Positions 7,918-15,428 of a stretch of 18,176 nt of DNA are shown piece after piece. How positions within the stretch are numbered: position 1 is the stretch's first letter; every line of letters begins with the position of its first letter. The position numbers and the translations under genes were made by a program. The notes beneath the pieces were generated by a model. That model had not been told where the DNA came from. It was given only the letters and a program-made list of their open reading frames with translations, and searched no databases. Source of the DNA: Sulfurimonas sp. (GTDB lineage Bacteria > Campylobacterota > Campylobacteria > Campylobacterales > Sulfurimonadaceae); NCBI GenBank assembly GCA_027858865.1, contig JAQIBW010000275.1, forward strand, positions 1 through 18,176. Reading direction: 5' to 3'.

Positions 7918-8570
7918 TAATACTTTTTGACTTAGATGGCACTCTAATTGATTCTACAGACGCGATACTTGAGACTTTTCATCACTCTTTTAAAGTACAT
8001 AACTATCCAACTCCTAAAGATGAAGATATAACTGCTCTAATTGGATATCCATTAGATGTGATGTATAGAGAATTAGGGGTAGATGAAGATGTTGTTTGGG
8101 ACTATGTGCATACATATAAAGAGTACTATCGTGTAATATCCACACAAAAAACTACGCTAATAGTTAATGCAAAAGAAGCTGTAACACAGGCTAATGAATT
8201 TGCGACTCTTGGTATAGTTACAACAAAAACAGGAAAGTATTCTCAGGTTTTGATGGAACATTTTGATTTGATGAAGTATTTTAAAGTTCTGATCGGACGT
8301 GAAGATGTTGAGAAACCAAAACCAGATGCAGAGCCAATCATGAAAGCACTTGAAGTTTTAGATGCTACTAACAGAGAAATATGGATGATTGGAGATACAA
8401 AACTTGACCTAATGTCTGCAAAAAATGCAGGTGTAAATTCTATAGGAGTTTTAAGTGGATATGACAATTGTGATATTTTAAAACAACATACAGATATGAT
8501 ATTTAGTGATGCACTAGAAGCTGTTAAATTTCTACATAACAGGAAAAAAACACACATTTCCTTTACTTAG
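7902..8570 (+). CDS. HAD-superfamily phosphatase, phosphoglycolate-phosphatase-like
   Basis: This 222-aa haloacid dehalogenase-type hydrolase resembles Gph/PGP phosphatases. Motif I is DLDGT with nucleophile Asp10 and acid/base Asp12. Motif II is VTTKTGK (Thr107/Thr108), the motif III lysine is Lys138 in EKPKP, and motif IV is GDTKLD with Asp165 and Asp169. A helical cap lies between residues 15 and 85. All catalytic residues are present. The likely substrate is 2-phosphoglycolate or another small phosphate ester, but the substrate cannot be fixed from the sequence. The ATG overlaps the end of the solute-binding gene by 16 bp, so translation is probably coupled. Its stop codon lies inside a predicted hairpin. 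Confidence 0.9.
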   Translation: MEKKLIILFDLDGTLIDSTDAILETFHHSFKVHNYPTPKDEDITALIGYPLDVMYRELGVDEDVVWDYVHTYKEYYRVISTQKTTLIVNAKEAVTQANEFATLGIVTTKTGKYSQVLMEHFDLMKYFKVLIGREDVEKPKPDAEPIMKALEVLDATNREIWMIGDTKLDLMSAKNAGVNSIGVLSGYDNCDILKQHTDMIFSDALEAVKFLHNRKKTHISFT

Positions 8571-8581
8571 TAATAAAGTGT
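8552..8581 (+). terminator. Candidate terminator hairpin over the HAD gene stop codon
   Basis: An imperfect stem pairs ACAC with GTGT, TTT with AAA (one bulged A) and TTAC with GTAA around the stop codon, followed by ATTATTT. It would close the 5029-8570 operon before por. The weak A/T stem makes this uncertain. Confidence 0.35.
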
Positions 8582-8614
8582 ATTATTTCAAGCTATATTT
8601 AAGAGCAAGTTCCC

Positions 8615-8620
8615 TAAAAT
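8615..8620 (+). promoter_or_regulatory. Candidate -10 box for porGDAB
   Basis: TAAAAT in the 99-bp gap before porG would give a leader of roughly 40 nt. No -35 is visible. The por genes are expected to be strongly expressed, so a promoter should be in this gap, but the exact box is uncertain. Confidence 0.3.
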
Positions 8621-8669
8621 ACATTAAATTAGAACTGAAGATTCTTATAAAAAAGAAGAAGGAGAATTT

Positions 8670-9227
8670 ATGCTAGAAATTAGATGGCATAGTCGTGCTG
8701 GACAAGGTGCTGCTACGGGAGCAAAAGGTTTAGCAGATGTTATTTCTACAACAGGTAAGCATGTACAGGCATTTGCGTTTTATGGATCTGCTAAGCGTGG
8801 AGCTGCAATGACTGCATACAACCGTGTTGATGACGCTGTAATAATGAATCATGAAAAATATATGGAACCAGATTTTGTTTTCGTAATTGACCCTGCATTA
8901 GTTTACACAAGTGATGTTACTATTAATCATAAAGATAATACAAAATATATTATTACTACTCACCTAAGTAAGGAAGACCTTATTAAGGCTCAACCAAAAC
9001 TAGAAGGTAAAGAAATTTATACTGTTGATTGTATCACAATTGCTAATGAAACAATTGGTCGTCCTATTCCAAATACACCAATGCTTGGTGCATTTATGAA
9101 AGTTTCTGAGATGTATGATATAGAGTTTTTTAAAGAGAGTATGAAAAGAATTCTCGGAAAATTACCACAAAAGATCGTTGATGCGAATATGATTGCAATT
9201 CAACGTGCTTATGATGAAGTGAAATAA
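8670..9227 (+). CDS. porG: Pyruvate:ferredoxin oxidoreductase, gamma subunit
   Basis: This is the gamma subunit (domain III) of a four-subunit pyruvate:ferredoxin/flavodoxin oxidoreductase, which interconverts pyruvate plus CoA with acetyl-CoA and CO2. The N-terminus MLEIRWHSRAGQGAATGAK carries the family's R-x-x-G-x-G-x-x-x-x-x-A signature. Further family segments are FAFYGSAKRGAAM and the late PNTPMLGAF. Length (185 aa) matches the Helicobacter gamma subunit. A strong AAGGAG precedes the ATG. It is the first gene of porG-D-A-B with gaps of 2-10 bp throughout, so the four subunits are translated from one message. In an autotrophic epsilonproteobacterium this enzyme runs as pyruvate synthase next to the reductive TCA cycle; that role is inferred from the suggested lineage. 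Confidence 0.97.
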   Translation: MLEIRWHSRAGQGAATGAKGLADVISTTGKHVQAFAFYGSAKRGAAMTAYNRVDDAVIMNHEKYMEPDFVFVIDPALVYTSDVTINHKDNTKYIITTHLSKEDLIKAQPKLEGKEIYTVDCITIANETIGRPIPNTPMLGAFMKVSEMYDIEFFKESMKRILGKLPQKIVDANMIAIQRAYDEVK

Positions 9228-9237
9228 GGAGCTTATG

Positions 9238-9630
9238 ATGGCAAACAAAGGATGGGATGAATTCGAAATCGGAGCTATGCTTCGCTCATTTGATGGTTCG
9301 ATAGATGATATTGCAGGAACTGCGCAAGTAGACCGTACATATTCTCCAAGTAGTTCATATACAGCAAGTGTTGCTGATTGGAGACTAGTTAAGCCTGTAT
9401 TCAATAAAGATTACTGTATTGACTGTCAATTTTGTTGGATTTATTGTCCAGATGTTTCAATCATTGCTAGAGATAAAAAAATGATTGGTGTAGATATGGA
9501 TCACTGTAAAGGCTGTGGAATTTGTGTTGAAGTTTGTCCTACAAACCCAAAATCACTTTTAATGTTCCCAGAACAAGCAGAAGAAGAGGCAGAGATCGCA
9601 TCCTGGCCTGCAAAAGATGAGGAGAAATAG
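9238..9630 (+). CDS. porD: Pyruvate:ferredoxin oxidoreductase, delta subunit (2[4Fe-4S] ferredoxin)
   Basis: This is the electron-transfer subunit of the Por complex. It has an N-terminal extension of about 55 residues beginning MANKGWDEFEIGAM, then two [4Fe-4S] binding motifs. The first is CIDCQFCWIYC (Cys60, 63, 66, 70) and the second is CKGCGICVEVC (Cys90, 93, 96, 100); both are complete. The tail is acidic (EEEAEIASWPAKDEEK). Two ATG codons stand in a row at 9235 and 9238. The second is preferred because AAGGAG (9226-9231) lies six bases before it and only three before the first. The Shine-Dalgarno overlaps the end of porG. The GAGGAG of the next gene overlaps the end of this one. Confidence 0.96.
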   Translation: MANKGWDEFEIGAMLRSFDGSIDDIAGTAQVDRTYSPSSSYTASVADWRLVKPVFNKDYCIDCQFCWIYCPDVSIIARDKKMIGVDMDHCKGCGICVEVCPTNPKSLLMFPEQAEEEAEIASWPAKDEEK

Positions 9631-9632
9631 TA

Positions 9633-10856
9633 ATGGCATTTGATAAAATGGAATTAAAAGATATTGAAGTATGGGATGGTAACTTTGCAGCTGCTCAAGC
9701 TTTAAGACAGTGTCAAATTGACGTTGTTGCTGCTTATCCAATTACTCCATCAACTCCAATTGTTGAAGGTTATGCGAAATTCTTAGCAGACAACTATATT
9801 GAGGGTGAATTCGTAATGGTTGAATCTGAGCATGCTGCAATGAGTGGATGTATTGGAGCTGCTGCTGCTGGTGGTCGTGTTGCTACTGCAACATCTTCTC
9901 AAGGTTTCGCACTTATGGTAGAGACTCTTTACCAAGCATCTGGTATGCGTTTACCAATCGTTTTAAACGTTGTTAACCGTGCACTAGCTGCTCCACTTAA
10001 TGTTAATGGTGACCACTCAGATATGTATCTTGGTCGTGATAGTGGTTGGATTCAGTTTGATGCATTCTCTCCACAAGGAGCTTATGACTTAAACTTTATA
10101 GCATTTAGAGTTTGTGAAGATCATGGTATTAGACTTCCGTGTATGGTACACCAAGATGGCTTTATGACTTCTCATACAGCTCAAGGTGTTGAAACATTAA
10201 GTGATGATGTTGCTTACAACTTTGTTGGTGACTATAAACCAATGAACGATATGCTAGATTTTGAGCATCCTGTAACGCACGGTGTTCAGACTGAAGAAGA
10301 TTGGCACTTTGAGCATAAAGCTCGTCAACATAATGACCTTATGACTAAAGTTTTTCCTAAGATTGAAGAAGTATTTGCTGATTTTGAGAAACTTACAGGA
10401 CGTAAATATAACCTCGTCGAAGAGTACGATATGAAAGATGCTGATGTAGCTGTAGTTTGTATGGGTACCTCAGTTGAGACTGCTCGTGAAGTTGCAACTG
10501 AGATGAGAGCAAAAGGAATTAAAGCCGGAGTAGTTGGTATTCGTGTTATTCGTCCTTTTCCTTTCATGCAAATTGCCCAAGCACTTAAAGATATAAAAGC
10601 AGTAGCTACACTTGACCGTTCTGCTCCTGGTGGAACTGTTGGTATGCTTTTTAATGAGATAGCTGGTTCTATGTATAACCTAGAAAAGCGTCCTATGCTT
10701 TGTGGCAAAATTTATGGTCTTGGTGGTCGTGATTTAACTAAAGCACACTTAGTGGAGCTATATACTGAGCTTCAAGCAAATGTAGACGCTGGTAAAATCA
10801 CAACTCCATTACAACAATTTATCGGTGTTCGCGGACCGAAATTATCATTTTTATAG
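9633..10856 (+). CDS. porA: Pyruvate:ferredoxin oxidoreductase, alpha subunit
   Basis: The alpha subunit carries domains I and II of the enzyme and contacts pyruvate and the pyrimidine end of thiamine diphosphate. YPITPSTP at residues 35-42 and VESEHAA at 63-69, with the conserved glutamate that activates the cofactor, are diagnostic. ATSSQGFALM and the loop NGDHSDMYLGRDSGW also fit. The C-terminal part (about 260-400) has the transketolase-C-like fold, with GIRVIRPFPF and LDRSAPGG. Length of 407 aa equals the Helicobacter homologue. It starts 2 bp after porD and uses GAGGAG for initiation. Codon use is CGT- and GGT-rich, consistent with strong expression. Confidence 0.97.
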   Translation: MAFDKMELKDIEVWDGNFAAAQALRQCQIDVVAAYPITPSTPIVEGYAKFLADNYIEGEFVMVESEHAAMSGCIGAAAAGGRVATATSSQGFALMVETLYQASGMRLPIVLNVVNRALAAPLNVNGDHSDMYLGRDSGWIQFDAFSPQGAYDLNFIAFRVCEDHGIRLPCMVHQDGFMTSHTAQGVETLSDDVAYNFVGDYKPMNDMLDFEHPVTHGVQTEEDWHFEHKARQHNDLMTKVFPKIEEVFADFEKLTGRKYNLVEEYDMKDADVAVVCMGTSVETAREVATEMRAKGIKAGVVGIRVIRPFPFMQIAQALKDIKAVATLDRSAPGGTVGMLFNEIAGSMYNLEKRPMLCGKIYGLGGRDLTKAHLVELYTELQANVDAGKITTPLQQFIGVRGPKLSFL

Positions 10857-10865
10857 GAGAATACT

Positions 10866-11822
10866 ATGAGTGAAATGAAAAAAATAAAAAACTTAAAAGA
10901 GTTCTCAACATCAGCCGACCGTTTTGAAGGTGCAAACCTTTTATGCCCTGGTTGTGCGCACTCTATCATCGTTCGTGAAGTACTTAATGCTACGAATGAT
11001 GACTTAGTACTTTCAGCAACTACAGGTTGTCTTGAAGTATGTACTGCTGTTTATCCATATACATCATGGGATGCTTCTTGGATTCACATCGGTTTTGAAA
11101 ATGGTTCTACTGCTGTTGCAGGTGCTGAAGCAATGTATAAAGCACTTAAAAACAAAGGTCGTTTAAAGCAACCTGATCGTAATCCTAAATTTGTATCTTT
11201 TGCAGGTGATGGTGCTTCTTATGATATCGGTTTCCAGTGGATTTCTGGTTGTATGGAACGTGGTCACAATATGATGCACGTTGTTCTTGACAATGAAGTA
11301 TATGCAAACACTGGTGGTCAAAGATCATCTTCTACACCAATTGGTGCTAGTGCAACTACTTCTCCAGCAGGTCGTGTATCTTACGGTGAAAAGAAAAATA
11401 AAAAAGATATGGTATCAATTATGGCTTCACATAATATTCCATATTCAGCTCAAGTTTCTCCAAACAAATGGAAAGACATGGTTAAAAAAATCCAACACGG
11501 TATGGCAGTAGAGGGCCCAGTATTTATAAATGCTGTATCTCCATGTACTACTGAGTGGAAATTTGATCCTAAAGATACAATGATGTTAGCTGACTTAGCA
11601 ACTGATTCATTAGTATTCCCACTGTATGAGATTATTGACGGACATGAGTTAAACATCACTTACCGTCCTAAAAATGTTGTTCCAGTTGAAGAGTATTTAG
11701 CTGCACAAGGACGTTTCAAGCACTTATTTAAAGATGAGTATAAGCACTTAATCAAAGAGTGGCAAGAGCGCGTAGATGCTAACTGGTCATACTTACAACG
11801 CCGCGAAGAAGCTCGCGTTTAA
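10866..11822 (+). CDS. porB: Pyruvate:ferredoxin oxidoreductase, beta subunit (TPP-binding)
   Basis: The beta subunit binds the diphosphate end of thiamine diphosphate and the proximal [4Fe-4S] cluster. The cluster cysteines are Cys27 and Cys30 in CPGCAHS, one in TGCLEVC (Cys55 most likely) and Cys227 in SPCTTEW. The TPP motif runs from GDG (114-116) to LDNEVYANTGGQ (141-152), which holds the conserved Asn and the Mg-ligand region. STPIGASATTSPAG follows as in all PFORs. At 318 aa it is of normal length. TAGGAGA precedes the ATG, 9 bp after porA. The gene ends the por operon and is followed by two adjacent hairpins and later a REP-like palindrome. Confidence 0.97.
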   Translation: MSEMKKIKNLKEFSTSADRFEGANLLCPGCAHSIIVREVLNATNDDLVLSATTGCLEVCTAVYPYTSWDASWIHIGFENGSTAVAGAEAMYKALKNKGRLKQPDRNPKFVSFAGDGASYDIGFQWISGCMERGHNMMHVVLDNEVYANTGGQRSSSTPIGASATTSPAGRVSYGEKKNKKDMVSIMASHNIPYSAQVSPNKWKDMVKKIQHGMAVEGPVFINAVSPCTTEWKFDPKDTMMLADLATDSLVFPLYEIIDGHELNITYRPKNVVPVEEYLAAQGRFKHLFKDEYKHLIKEWQERVDANWSYLQRREEARV

Positions 11823-11836
11823 AAGATTCTAGCTTC

Positions 11837-11895
11837 GGCGCAATTTGCGTCCAACTCAGACACGGCATACTTTAAGTATAGCCTTAGTCTGAGTT
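11837..11895 (+). other. Two adjacent hairpins in the porB 3' region, possible terminator or small repeat
   Basis: Fifteen bases after the porB stop, a short hairpin (11837-11852, GGCGCA against TGCG-T-CC) abuts a longer imperfect one (11853-11895). The long one pairs AACTCAGAC with GTCTGAGTT, GGC with GCC and ATACTT with AAGTAT. No T run follows on either strand, so it is not a standard intrinsic terminator. It may terminate or protect por mRNA, or be a separate dispersed repeat; it does not share the REP sequence found elsewhere in the window. Confidence 0.55.
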
Positions 11896-11986
11896 AAACA
11901 CAACTTACACCAAATCTAAAACTTTTAACAAATAAATCTCGAAATTAGTGAACAATCAAATTCTGCAAGTAATGGATATCGCTTCT

Positions 11987-12009
11987 CGGAAGTGAGGCCT
12001 CAGCCTCGC
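11987..12009 (+). repeat. REP-like palindrome, copy 4 (upstream of luxS)
   Basis: Head CGGAAGTG, stem GAGGC, loop CTCA, stem GCCTC, tail GC. It is intergenic, about 60 bp before the luxS -10 box, and single rather than paired. Confidence 0.85.
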
Positions 12010-12068
12010 CTTCTAGCTAAATCTCAAATCTAATCTATCAACTTCAATATAAATAAATTTAAAAATGA

Positions 12069-12074
12069 TAGAAT
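12069..12074 (+). promoter_or_regulatory. Candidate -10 box for the luxS operon
   Basis: TAGAAT within ATGATAGAATAGTG lies 28 bp before the luxS ATG, in A/T-rich DNA. An AAGGA ribosome binding site (12089-12093) follows. Confidence 0.45.
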
Positions 12075-12102
12075 AGTGCAATAAAATTAAGGAAATATAA
12101 AT

Positions 12103-12609
12103 ATGCCATTATTAGACTCATTTACAGTTGACCACACTATCATGCCAGCACCTGCCGTTCGTAAAGCTAAGGGAATGAAAACTCCAAGCGGAGATGATAT
12201 TACAGTTTTTGATTTACGTTTTGTTAAACCAAATGAAGAGGTTCTTTCACAAGAGGGGATTCATACATTAGAGCATCTGTTTGCAGGTTTTATGAGAGAT
12301 CATTTAAACTCTAGTACAACTGAGATTATTGATCTTTCTCCAATGGGATGCCGTACAGGTTTTTACATGTCTGTTTTAGGTTCTCCTAGTGAGGAAACTG
12401 TTGCTGGGGCATGGGAAGCTTCTATGAAAGATGTTTTGAATGTTAAAGAACAAAAAGATATTCCTGAACTGAATATTTATCAGTGTGGAACGTACAAGAT
12501 GCATTCACTCTCAGATGCTAAAGATATAGCATCTGCTGTACTACGCAAAGACATAGATATTATGGATAACGATGCCTTAGCACTGGATCTATCAAAAGTA
12601 GAAGACTAG
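12103..12609 (+). CDS. luxS: S-ribosylhomocysteine lyase LuxS
   Basis: LuxS cleaves S-ribosylhomocysteine to homocysteine and 4,5-dihydroxy-2,3-pentanedione, the precursor of autoinducer-2. It is part of the activated-methyl cycle in the cytoplasm. The metal site is complete: HTLEH with His54 and His58, and Cys128 in YQCGTY. The catalytic Cys83 lies in [10 protein letters not shown]. The N-terminus [14 protein letters not shown] and RFVKPNEE are typical. Length is 168 aa, normal for the family. AAGGA precedes the ATG by nine bases. The stop codon is directly followed by the ATG of the next gene, so luxS heads a compact four-gene set ending in a tRNA methyltransferase. Coupling to methyltransferase genes would fit SAH recycling but is only suggestive. 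Confidence 0.98.
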   Translation: MPLLDSFTVDHTIMPAPAVRKAKGMKTPSGDDITVFDLRFVKPNEEVLSQEGIHTLEHLFAGFMRDHLNSSTTEIIDLSPMGCRTGFYMSVLGSPSEETVAGAWEASMKDVLNVKEQKDIPELNIYQCGTYKMHSLSDAKDIASAVLRKDIDIMDNDALALDLSKVED

Positions 12610-12912
12610 ATGTATATTTTACTACCTATGAATAGTGATGAAGTTCAAGAAGCTTCTCTCACTAAGCTTGACGATGTAAAGATATGGGCTCAGATTCTTG
12701 TAGAAGAGGGGCAGTTAGTAGAAGTAGCTCACTCCGCAGATAAAGACAGCTTTGAAAAATTAAGCGAGTGTGTTGTAGTAGTTAATGACAATGAATATGT
12801 TTGGCCATTTATGGAAAAAAATATGATGGTATTAGTTGCTCACACACAAAGAAGTATAGATGATGTTGTTGAAGCTTATCTATTTAAAGAGCTACACGAC
12901 TTAGCTTACTAA
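12610..12912 (+). CDS. Unrecognised 100-aa protein in the luxS operon
   Basis: I do not recognise this small protein. It begins MYILLPMNSDEV and alternates beta-like (ILLPM, KIWAQILV, CVVVVN, MMVLVAH) and helical segments, ending with an acidic helix (SIDDVVEAYLFKELHDLAY). The pattern of a short alpha/beta domain with an early IxLPM strand is loosely like the NifX/NifB dinitrogenase-cofactor domain, but no diagnostic motif is present. It is acidic, with no signal peptide and no membrane segment, so it should be cytoplasmic. The ATG follows the luxS TAG with no gap, and no strong Shine-Dalgarno is seen, so translation is probably coupled. One base separates its stop from the next ATG. Confidence 0.85.
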   Translation: MYILLPMNSDEVQEASLTKLDDVKIWAQILVEEGQLVEVAHSADKDSFEKLSECVVVVNDNEYVWPFMEKNMMVLVAHTQRSIDDVVEAYLFKELHDLAY

Positions 12913-12913
12913 A

Positions 12914-13360
12914 ATGAACTTAGATAAATTTTTACAACTTTTCACTCCTCTTCCAGGTAACCACTACCTTCAGGTGACTACTTGTGAAGATGAAATAACT
13001 ACAGCCCTAAAAGATATGATGGATAGAGTGAGTGGTAAATTAAACCTTGCTCTTTATAACGAAGACAATCTAAACTTTTCACAAGCTTTTCGTGCATTGC
13101 CAAGAGACCATGATATGGTAATTTTAAAAGATATTTTTCATAAACATGAGAACCCAAAAATGATTTTAAAATTAGCATACTTAACACTTGCAAATACGGC
13201 AAATGTTATTATTATGGAAAAAAAAGGCATTATGGACATCGAGGCTATAAAAGCCCTTTTAGAAGAGTTTGAATTTCGTGCGCCAAATGAAATTGATCTA
13301 GTTGATGGATATGATTTAGTAATAGCAAAGAAGATGCACATGTGGGGGAATGGACTTTAG
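12914..13360 (+). CDS. Unrecognised 148-aa protein between luxS and mnmC2
   Basis: No family is recognised for this soluble, cytoplasmic-looking protein. Beta strands are suggested at LNLALY, DMVILKD, ANVIIMEKK and DLVIAKK, alternating with helices, which is the order of the second half of a Rossmann-like or methyltransferase fold. No glycine-rich cofactor loop is present. The N-terminus MNLDKFLQLFTPLPGNHYL is amphipathic. It starts one base after the preceding stop, and its TAG shares a base with the GTG proposed for the methyltransferase. This tight linkage suggests a role beside MnmC2 or LuxS, but nothing in the sequence shows what it does. Confidence 0.83.
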   Translation: MNLDKFLQLFTPLPGNHYLQVTTCEDEITTALKDMMDRVSGKLNLALYNEDNLNFSQAFRALPRDHDMVILKDIFHKHENPKMILKLAYLTLANTANVIIMEKKGIMDIEAIKALLEEFEFRAPNEIDLVDGYDLVIAKKMHMWGNGL

Positions 13361-14112
13361 TGGATAAATTTAACGATGAACTACATGAGATAGTTCTGAG
13401 CGAAGACGGCTCTTTTACAGCATATTCAAAAGAGTATGATGAGCATTATCACTCCACAAAAGATGGAGCGATGAAAGAGTCACTTTTTAAACATGTATTT
13501 CCTGCTTTTAAAATCAAAGAAAATCAAGATGATATAAATATACTAGATATCTGTTATGGGCTAGGTTTTAACACTTTAGCTACGCTTCATCATCACAAAA
13601 AAAACTCTCTTAACTCAAAGTTAAACATATATTCTCCTGAGCTAGATGCTACTCTTATATCTTCACTAAAAGACTTCAGTTACCCACCAGAGTTTGATGA
13701 GTTTAAACATATAGTTTTAGAATTATGTGAACATGGTGTTTATAAGGATAAAGATTTTTATATTGAGATTTTTATTGGAGATGCACGAGACTATGTTAGA
13801 GAGTTTAAAAATAAGTTTGACATAGTTTATCAAGACGCATTTTCTCCAAGCTCTAATCCTACGCTTTGGACATTAGAGTATTTTACAGATATTAAAAATG
13901 CAATGAAGAAAGATGGAGTGCTCACTACATACTCTATCTCTTTAGCCACTAGACTGGCTCTATTTAAAAATGGTTTTAATCTTTATGTAAATAGTGCAGA
14001 GGGAATCAGAACGGCTACTGTAGCATCTGAGGCTTTGCTACAAGATTTCACTCTTGTAGATATGGAGCATAAAATATCATGCAACCCAGATGCTGAGCCT
14101 TTAAGAGATTAG
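13360..14112 (+). CDS. mnmC: tRNA wobble-uridine methyltransferase MnmC2 (stand-alone DUF752 domain)
   Basis: This corresponds to the methyltransferase half of MnmC, which uses SAM to turn aminomethyl-uridine at tRNA position 34 into methylaminomethyl-uridine. Motif I is ILDICYGLGFNTLATL (residues 61-76). The family hallmark DAFSPSSNPTLWTLEYF (159-175) matches the DGFAPxxNPxMWT of MnmC. The FAD-dependent oxidase half (MnmC1) of the enterobacterial fusion is absent, as in Aquifex, where the DUF752 protein works alone. The GTG at 13360 is chosen: it overlaps the upstream stop (TAGTG) and follows a GGGGGA by about ten bases. An in-frame GTG at 13342 would add six residues. The gene converges on ribE, and their stop codons overlap by four bases. 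mnmG of the same pathway lies 1.6 kb downstream. Confidence 0.88.
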   Translation: MDKFNDELHEIVLSEDGSFTAYSKEYDEHYHSTKDGAMKESLFKHVFPAFKIKENQDDINILDICYGLGFNTLATLHHHKKNSLNSKLNIYSPELDATLISSLKDFSYPPEFDEFKHIVLELCEHGVYKDKDFYIEIFIGDARDYVREFKNKFDIVYQDAFSPSSNPTLWTLEYFTDIKNAMKKDGVLTTYSISLATRLALFKNGFNLYVNSAEGIRTATVASEALLQDFTLVDMEHKISCNPDAEPLRD

Positions 14113-14729
14113 TATCTAGCTGTAATTGAGTCTACATCATCCCATGTAATATCAGAACTGTTTTTAGACTGATGAGAGATGATATGTGAAACATACCTAG
14201 CAAACATATCAGTTTCTACATTCACCTTTGAACCTATACGGTAGTTTTTAAAAAGTGTCTCTTTCATGGTTATTGGTATGATTGTAAGCCTAAAGTTATC
14301 TGAGTTAACCTCATTGACTGTTAGGCTGACTCCATCTATAGTTATTGAACCTTTTGGTACGATGTAAGGTATGAATTTTTTGTCAACACTTACAAAAACA
14401 TCAAATGAGTTTCCACTATTTTTTATATCTTTGATTGTTCCAATAGCATCTATATGCCCTTGAACAATATGACCTTCAAATCTATCACCCATCATCATCG
14501 CAGGCTCTATATGAACTTCATTCTTAAAGTTTTCAAGAGCAAGATGCTTTTGAGATTCTGGAGACAGCTCTACACTAAAGCCATCGTTAGAAAGTTTAAC
14601 AACACTTAGACATGCACCATTGATTGCAATAGAGTCACCAAGTTTTGCTTTGTATTTTGATTTTATACTTAACTCACTTCCTGAGAAGCTTTTTACTGTT
14701 GCTATTTCTCTGATTAATCCTGTAAACAT
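14109..14729 (-). CDS. ribE: Riboflavin synthase, alpha chain
   Basis: This enzyme dismutates two 6,7-dimethyl-8-ribityllumazine molecules to riboflavin plus a pyrimidine, the last step of flavin synthesis. It consists of two homologous lumazine-binding barrels. The first begins MFTGLIREIATV and has GDSIAINGACLSVV (31-44). The second has KGSITIDGVSLTVNEV (126-141). GHIVQGHIDAIG (86-97) lies at the junction. The length of 206 aa is normal. The ATG has GAGGAAT upstream, overlapping the stop of the preceding Sel1 gene on the same strand, so the two are probably cotranscribed. It ends by overlapping the convergent mnmC stop over four bases. Confidence 0.96.
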   Translation of the reverse strand: MFTGLIREIATVKSFSGSELSIKSKYKAKLGDSIAINGACLSVVKLSNDGFSVELSPESQKHLALENFKNEVHIEPAMMMGDRFEGHIVQGHIDAIGTIKDIKNSGNSFDVFVSVDKKFIPYIVPKGSITIDGVSLTVNEVNSDNFRLTIIPITMKETLFKNYRIGSKVNVETDMFARYVSHIISHQSKNSSDITWDDVDSITARY

Positions 14730-14741
14730 TATATGATTCCT

Positions 14742-15428
14742 CTAAAAAACAATTTTGCCATCTTCTTGCAGATTTTTGATAATCTCTTTGGCTTTAGTAT
14801 GACCTTTATAGGCAGCTTTTCTACATAAATCAAGTGCTTTATCGTGATCTTGTTCACATCCAAAGCCTTGGTCATATAGTTGACCTAGATTGTAAAGTCC
14901 CTCAGCTAATTCACCATCAGCAGCTTTTGAAAAACAGATGAAACATCTGGCTTCATCTTTAGCAACTCCATGACCTTCTTTATAAAGAACACCTAGATTA
15001 TTGAAACTCTCAAGGTGACCTCTTTTAGCTCCCTCTTCATACCAAAAAGCAGCCTCAGAATAGCTCTGTAAGCATCCAAGACCACGCTCTAACATAAGAG
15101 CTACTTCATACATTGCAGGAGGTACTTCTCTTGTAGCTGCTTGCATATGAAGGTCATGTGCTTTGAACTGGTCATGTTCAACTCCACCTAATCCATTCAT
15201 ATATAAAATAGCTAGATTAAAAAGTGCATATGGCTGTTTTAGCTCTGCAGCTTTTTCATAATACTCTAAGGCTTTTTTATCATCTTTTTCACAGCCTTGT
15301 GCATTTTGATACATAAAACCCAAAGATGTTAAGGCCTCTGGATTTGCATCAGATGCTAGTTGTATGTAGAGTTCAAGTGCTGTTTTAAAGTTACCACTGT
15401 TGTACGCTTCATTTGCTTTTTTTATCAT
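14742..15428 (-). CDS. Sel1-like repeat protein
   Basis: This 228-aa protein is made almost wholly of Sel1-like (TPR-related) alpha-hairpin repeats, about six units of 36 residues with A-x-x-x-L-G-x-x-Y. Examples are ALTSLGFMYQNAQG, ALFNLAILYMNGLG, SFNNLGVLYKEGHG and GLYNLGQLYDQGFG. Such repeats form a superhelical scaffold for protein-protein contact. It has no signal peptide, unlike the Helicobacter Hcp proteins, and its scattered cysteines do not follow the regular Hcp disulfide spacing, so it is likely cytoplasmic. Its start overlaps the stop of the upstream 66-aa gene by one base (TAATG), and ribE follows after 12 bp. Its partner is unknown. Confidence 0.93.
   Translation of the reverse strand: MIKKANEAYNSGNFKTALELYIQLASDANPEALTSLGFMYQNAQGCEKDDKKALEYYEKAAELKQPYALFNLAILYMNGLGGVEHDQFKAHDLHMQAATREVPPAMYEVALMLERGLGCLQSYSEAAFWYEEGAKRGHLESFNNLGVLYKEGHGVAKDEARCFICFSKAADGELAEGLYNLGQLYDQGFGCEQDHDKALDLCRKAAYKGHTKAKEIIKNLQEDGKIVF

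Noticed and set aside
10325..10708. Open frame of 127 codons on the minus strand opposite porA
   Set aside because: It is a codon-bias shadow of porA without family features or a ribosome site.
11281..11511. Alternative plus-strand frame inside porB
   Set aside because: It lies fully within porB in another frame, is low in complexity (VLVQLLLQQVV) and has no support.
14100..14115. Terminator between mnmC and ribE
   Set aside because: The stop codons overlap by four bases and no inverted repeat is visible around them, so no terminator can be supported.
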